Shown: positions 6,465 through 7,671 of the stretch, one piece after another
Layout: every line of letters begins with the position of its first letter
How positions within the stretch are numbered: the first letter of the stretch is position 1
Source: DASXRU01 sp039933315
GTDB taxonomy: Bacteria > Acidobacteriota > Blastocatellia > Pyrinomonadales > Pyrinomonadaceae
Reading direction: 5' to 3'
Assembly (NCBI GenBank): GCA_039933315.1
Contig: JBDTOI010000189.1
Span: 1 to 7,671, forward strand
DNA: 7,671 nt
Made by a program: the position numbers and the translations under genes
Notes under the pieces: model-generated
Databases searched by the model: none
Told to the model about the DNA's origin: nothing
What the model saw: only the letters and a program-made list of their open reading frames with translations

Positions 6465-7092
6465 CTATGCCCTGTTCTGACCAAACAGTACGTTCTCGAT
6501 GCGCCGCGCGGCTTCCTCTTGCATATCTGGTAGCACATGAGAATAGGTGTCCAATGTGAGCACTGTAGTTGAATGGCCCAAGCGTTCTGATGCGACTTTC
6601 GGATTCTCGCCGTTCGAGAGTAACAGAGTGGCGTGGGTGTGCCTCAAATCGTAGAGACGGAATGGCGGCAACTCCGCTTTCACAAGCGCTAGCTTAAACC
6701 ATTGCTTTGTGAGTGTCGGAATGTCGATCGGGTTTCCGAACTTCGTAGTGAACACGAGACCATGATCTTGGTCGGCTGCGATAGTCTCCGAGTGCTGGTC
6801 GATGTCTGCGGTATACTTTTTCCAAGCGGGTGCCGTCGGTTCCTTTGAACTGAACATCATTCGGAAGCCGTGGTCTATAAGGTAGCGCACGCGCGCAATC
6901 TCCTTGTAAAGCAACTGCTCAGTCTTCGTCAGTCCATAGCCATCGCGGGTCTCAATGACAACAAGTTTCCTGCACCATGTATTCACGTCTTCGTCATGCG
7001 CCAGAGCGCTTTTTCCGATGTGCGCGTACTCTTCGTCTGTCACGCGAAAAGGCGATCAATCTATTCTTCTTCGTCGCTCCGACTGAACTCAA
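6465..7092 (-). pseudogene. Frameshifted chimera: small RHH-like mobile-element protein joined to a tyrosine recombinase C-terminus
   Basis: The open part runs from 7043 to 6465 (192 aa). Residues 1-90 resemble no integrase: FRVTDEEYAHIG and NTWCRKLVV look like small RHH or MobC-like proteins of mobile elements. From DHGLVF (residue 93, near 6767) it becomes a typical tyrosine recombinase C-terminus with YDLRHTHAT, SERLGHS and DTYSHVLP: Arg134, His157 and nucleophile Tyr167. The HxxR His is Tyr131, and the first catalytic Arg, the Lys and the DNA-binding domain are missing, so recombination is unlikely. The real start is probably TTG 7092, behind the strong site AAAGGAG. From there the frame reads KKNRLIAF and breaks at a run of four T on the minus strand (A at 7047-7050). 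Removing one T joins it to RVTDEEY. It converges on the DUF4238 gene, 22 nt apart. The best reading is a deletion fusion plus a frameshift; sequencing error or programmed slippage remain possible. Confidence 0.7.
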
Positions 7093-7100
7093 TTTTGCTT

Positions 7101-7107
7101 CTCCTTT
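7101..7107 (-). promoter_or_regulatory. Strong ribosome binding site of the RHH-like gene
   Basis: Read on the minus strand this is AAAGGAG, eight bases before TTG 7092. The GTG at 7043 that opens the longer frame has no such site. This supports TTG 7092 as the ancestral start and the frameshift between them. Confidence 0.6.
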
Positions 7108-7121
7108 CCTGCCTACAAAAA

Positions 7122-7218
7122 GTTAATAACCGTTAGCGGCTCATTAACCCAAGTTAACCGGCATCTTCTAAACTCATCATCCGCTCGTGTTAACAAGACG
7201 CGTGCCGCGTTAACTAAC
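7122..7218. promoter_or_regulatory. Cluster of GTTA/TAAC half-sites, probable operator or recombination arm sites
   Basis: In 97 bases there are eleven GTTA or TAAC tetramers, including three full GTTAAC palindromes (7153-7158, 7189-7194, 7209-7214) and GTTA-A-TAAC at 7122-7130. TTAA cores begin at 7123, 7144, 7154, 7190 and 7210; three of the four gaps (21, 10, 20) are near whole helical turns and one (36) is not. A weak minus-strand promoter, TTGGGT (7152-7147) and TATTAA (7128-7123) with an 18-nt spacer, lies inside the cluster. Binding would cover that promoter, so autorepression by the RHH-like product is plausible. Arm-type integrase sites or part of a transfer origin are alternatives. 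Confidence 0.5.
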
Positions 7219-7228
7219 GCAACGCGTC
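7197..7228. repeat. Long imperfect palindrome containing a GTTAAC
   Basis: The outer arms GACGCGT (7197-7203) and ACGCGTC (7222-7228) enclose the inner arms GCGTTA (7207-7212) and TAACGC (7215-7220) around AC. The result is a 13-bp stem interrupted by GCC on one side and A on the other. Its position in the control region suggests a protein-binding site or recombinase core. It has no T-tract, so a terminator is less likely. Confidence 0.55.
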
Positions 7229-7594
7229 AGCCCCAATTTCAGGGGGTGACGTGTCAAAAGTATCTCAGGTACGCAGCACCTACTGTGCACTAATTCAAGT
7301 TTGAGGAGACGGATGATGCTGCGCTAAGAGGCCGTTGGGCTGCGAGCTATTGAAGATTGAATGGCCTGCGTTTGTTCTTGGTCGTAGAGAGAGAGAGTTT
7401 CACCCGCTAAGTAACATCGGCTGCGACTGGGCGCTCGACTGCACACACGTAGGGCCGTAACGGAGTGAAGGACTTGAAGCGTAGCGTAGAGTTATGCGGT
7501 CGGGCTGTCGCAGATAATCACGGCGAGGCGGGAAACTGTTTTTCGTCCTTGTGGTCAAAAGCGTGGAGAGTGCAACCAGAAAGCGGAAAGGCAA
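7229..7594. other. Stretch without a recognisable gene
   Basis: I see no convincing coding sequence in this stretch. Small structures are present: CCCC/GGGG around AATTTCA (7231-7245), the palindrome TGAC-GT-GTCA (7247-7256), GCAC-CTACT-GTGC near 7275-7287, and inverted CGCAGCA (7272-7278) and TGCTGCG (7317-7323). GAGGAG before ATG 7313 leads only to a four-codon frame ending at TAA. A short GA tract lies near 7386-7397. A 64-codon minus-strand frame (7594-7400) has biased composition and no recognisable family. Confidence 0.5.
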
Positions 7595-7671
7595 CTATCT
7601 CCAGAAAATGATCACCAATGCAGCGATGATTACGATTCCGACGATGATCAGAACGGGAATGATCAGCTTCG
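7595..7671 (-). CDS. C-terminus of a small membrane protein (partial, runs off the window)
   Basis: The last 25 codons read KLIIPVLIIVGIVIIAALVI followed by IFWR and stop (TAG at 7597-7595). This is one uninterrupted transmembrane helix with a basic residue at each end. The upstream part lies beyond the window. It could be the anchor of a larger protein or nearly a whole mini-protein if a start codon lies just outside. LemA-like proteins begin with a similar stretch, so a LemA-type gene cut short by a stop is another reading. Without the missing sequence the family cannot be given. Confidence 0.45.
   Translation of the reverse strand, partial: KLIIPVLIIVGIVIIAALVIIFWR

Noticed and set aside
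7252..7257. TTGACA read on the minus strand as a -35 box for the RHH-like gene
   Set aside because: The -10 position 17 nt downstream reads GGGGCT and no better hexamer lies at 16-18 nt.
7086..7397. CRISPR array or iteron origin in the repeat-rich region
   Set aside because: The repeated unit is only 4-6 nt, there are no regularly spaced longer repeats, and no cas or replication-initiator gene is present.
7400..7594. 64-codon minus-strand frame next to the partial membrane protein
   Set aside because: Its composition is rich in Ser, Arg and Leu, and it has no recognised family and no ribosome binding site; I treat it as chance.

Overview
This 7.67 kb window looks like the chromosome of a GC-rich, free-living bacterium. 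I would guess Acidobacteriota or a similar soil lineage. The basis is a Bacillus-type sdhC-sdhA-sdhB operon in a GC-rich genome and large GC-rich intergenic palindromes. No ribosomal or other strong marker gene is present, so the taxonomy is a weak inference.

Layout. (1) Positions 32-1408, minus strand: a stand-alone amidase-signature hydrolase. (2) Positions 1409-1767: a divergent intergenic region with a palindromic operator-like site, a roughly 136-bp inverted-repeat element with a second palindrome at its centre, a short hairpin, and a promoter with a perfect TATAAT box for the sdh operon. (3) Positions 1768-5139, plus strand: succinate dehydrogenase / fumarate reductase, as sdhC (di-heme cytochrome b), sdhA (flavoprotein) and sdhB (three-cluster iron-sulfur protein). 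Every expected cofactor ligand is visible. A 113-nt gap with a heptanucleotide tandem repeat separates sdhA and sdhB. (4) Positions 5140-7671: an accessory region. It begins with a tRNA-derived sequence whose anticodon position reads CTA and whose D arm is not recognisable. Next come a DUF4238-type gene with different codon use, and, converging on it, a broken gene that joins a small ribbon-helix-helix-like protein to the C-terminal half of a tyrosine recombinase. Upstream of that gene is a dense cluster of GTTA/TAAC half-sites and a long imperfect palindrome. The last 77 bases encode the hydrophobic C-terminus of a small membrane protein that runs off the window.

How the parts fit. SdhA oxidises succinate at covalently bound FAD, SdhB passes the electrons through its 2Fe-2S, 4Fe-4S and 3Fe-4S centres, and SdhC carries them to membrane quinone through two b hemes, so no SdhD is needed. 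The region after sdhB reads as the scar of an element integrated at a tRNA: a tRNA 3' part, a cargo gene, a disabled integrase and a control region. The amidase has no functional link to its neighbours that I can see.

The most interesting points are the tRNA-like sequence with a CUA anticodon, the frameshifted RHH-integrase chimera, the GTTAAC cluster that may be its operator or recombination site, the DUF4238 cargo gene, and the nested inverted-repeat element upstream of sdhC.
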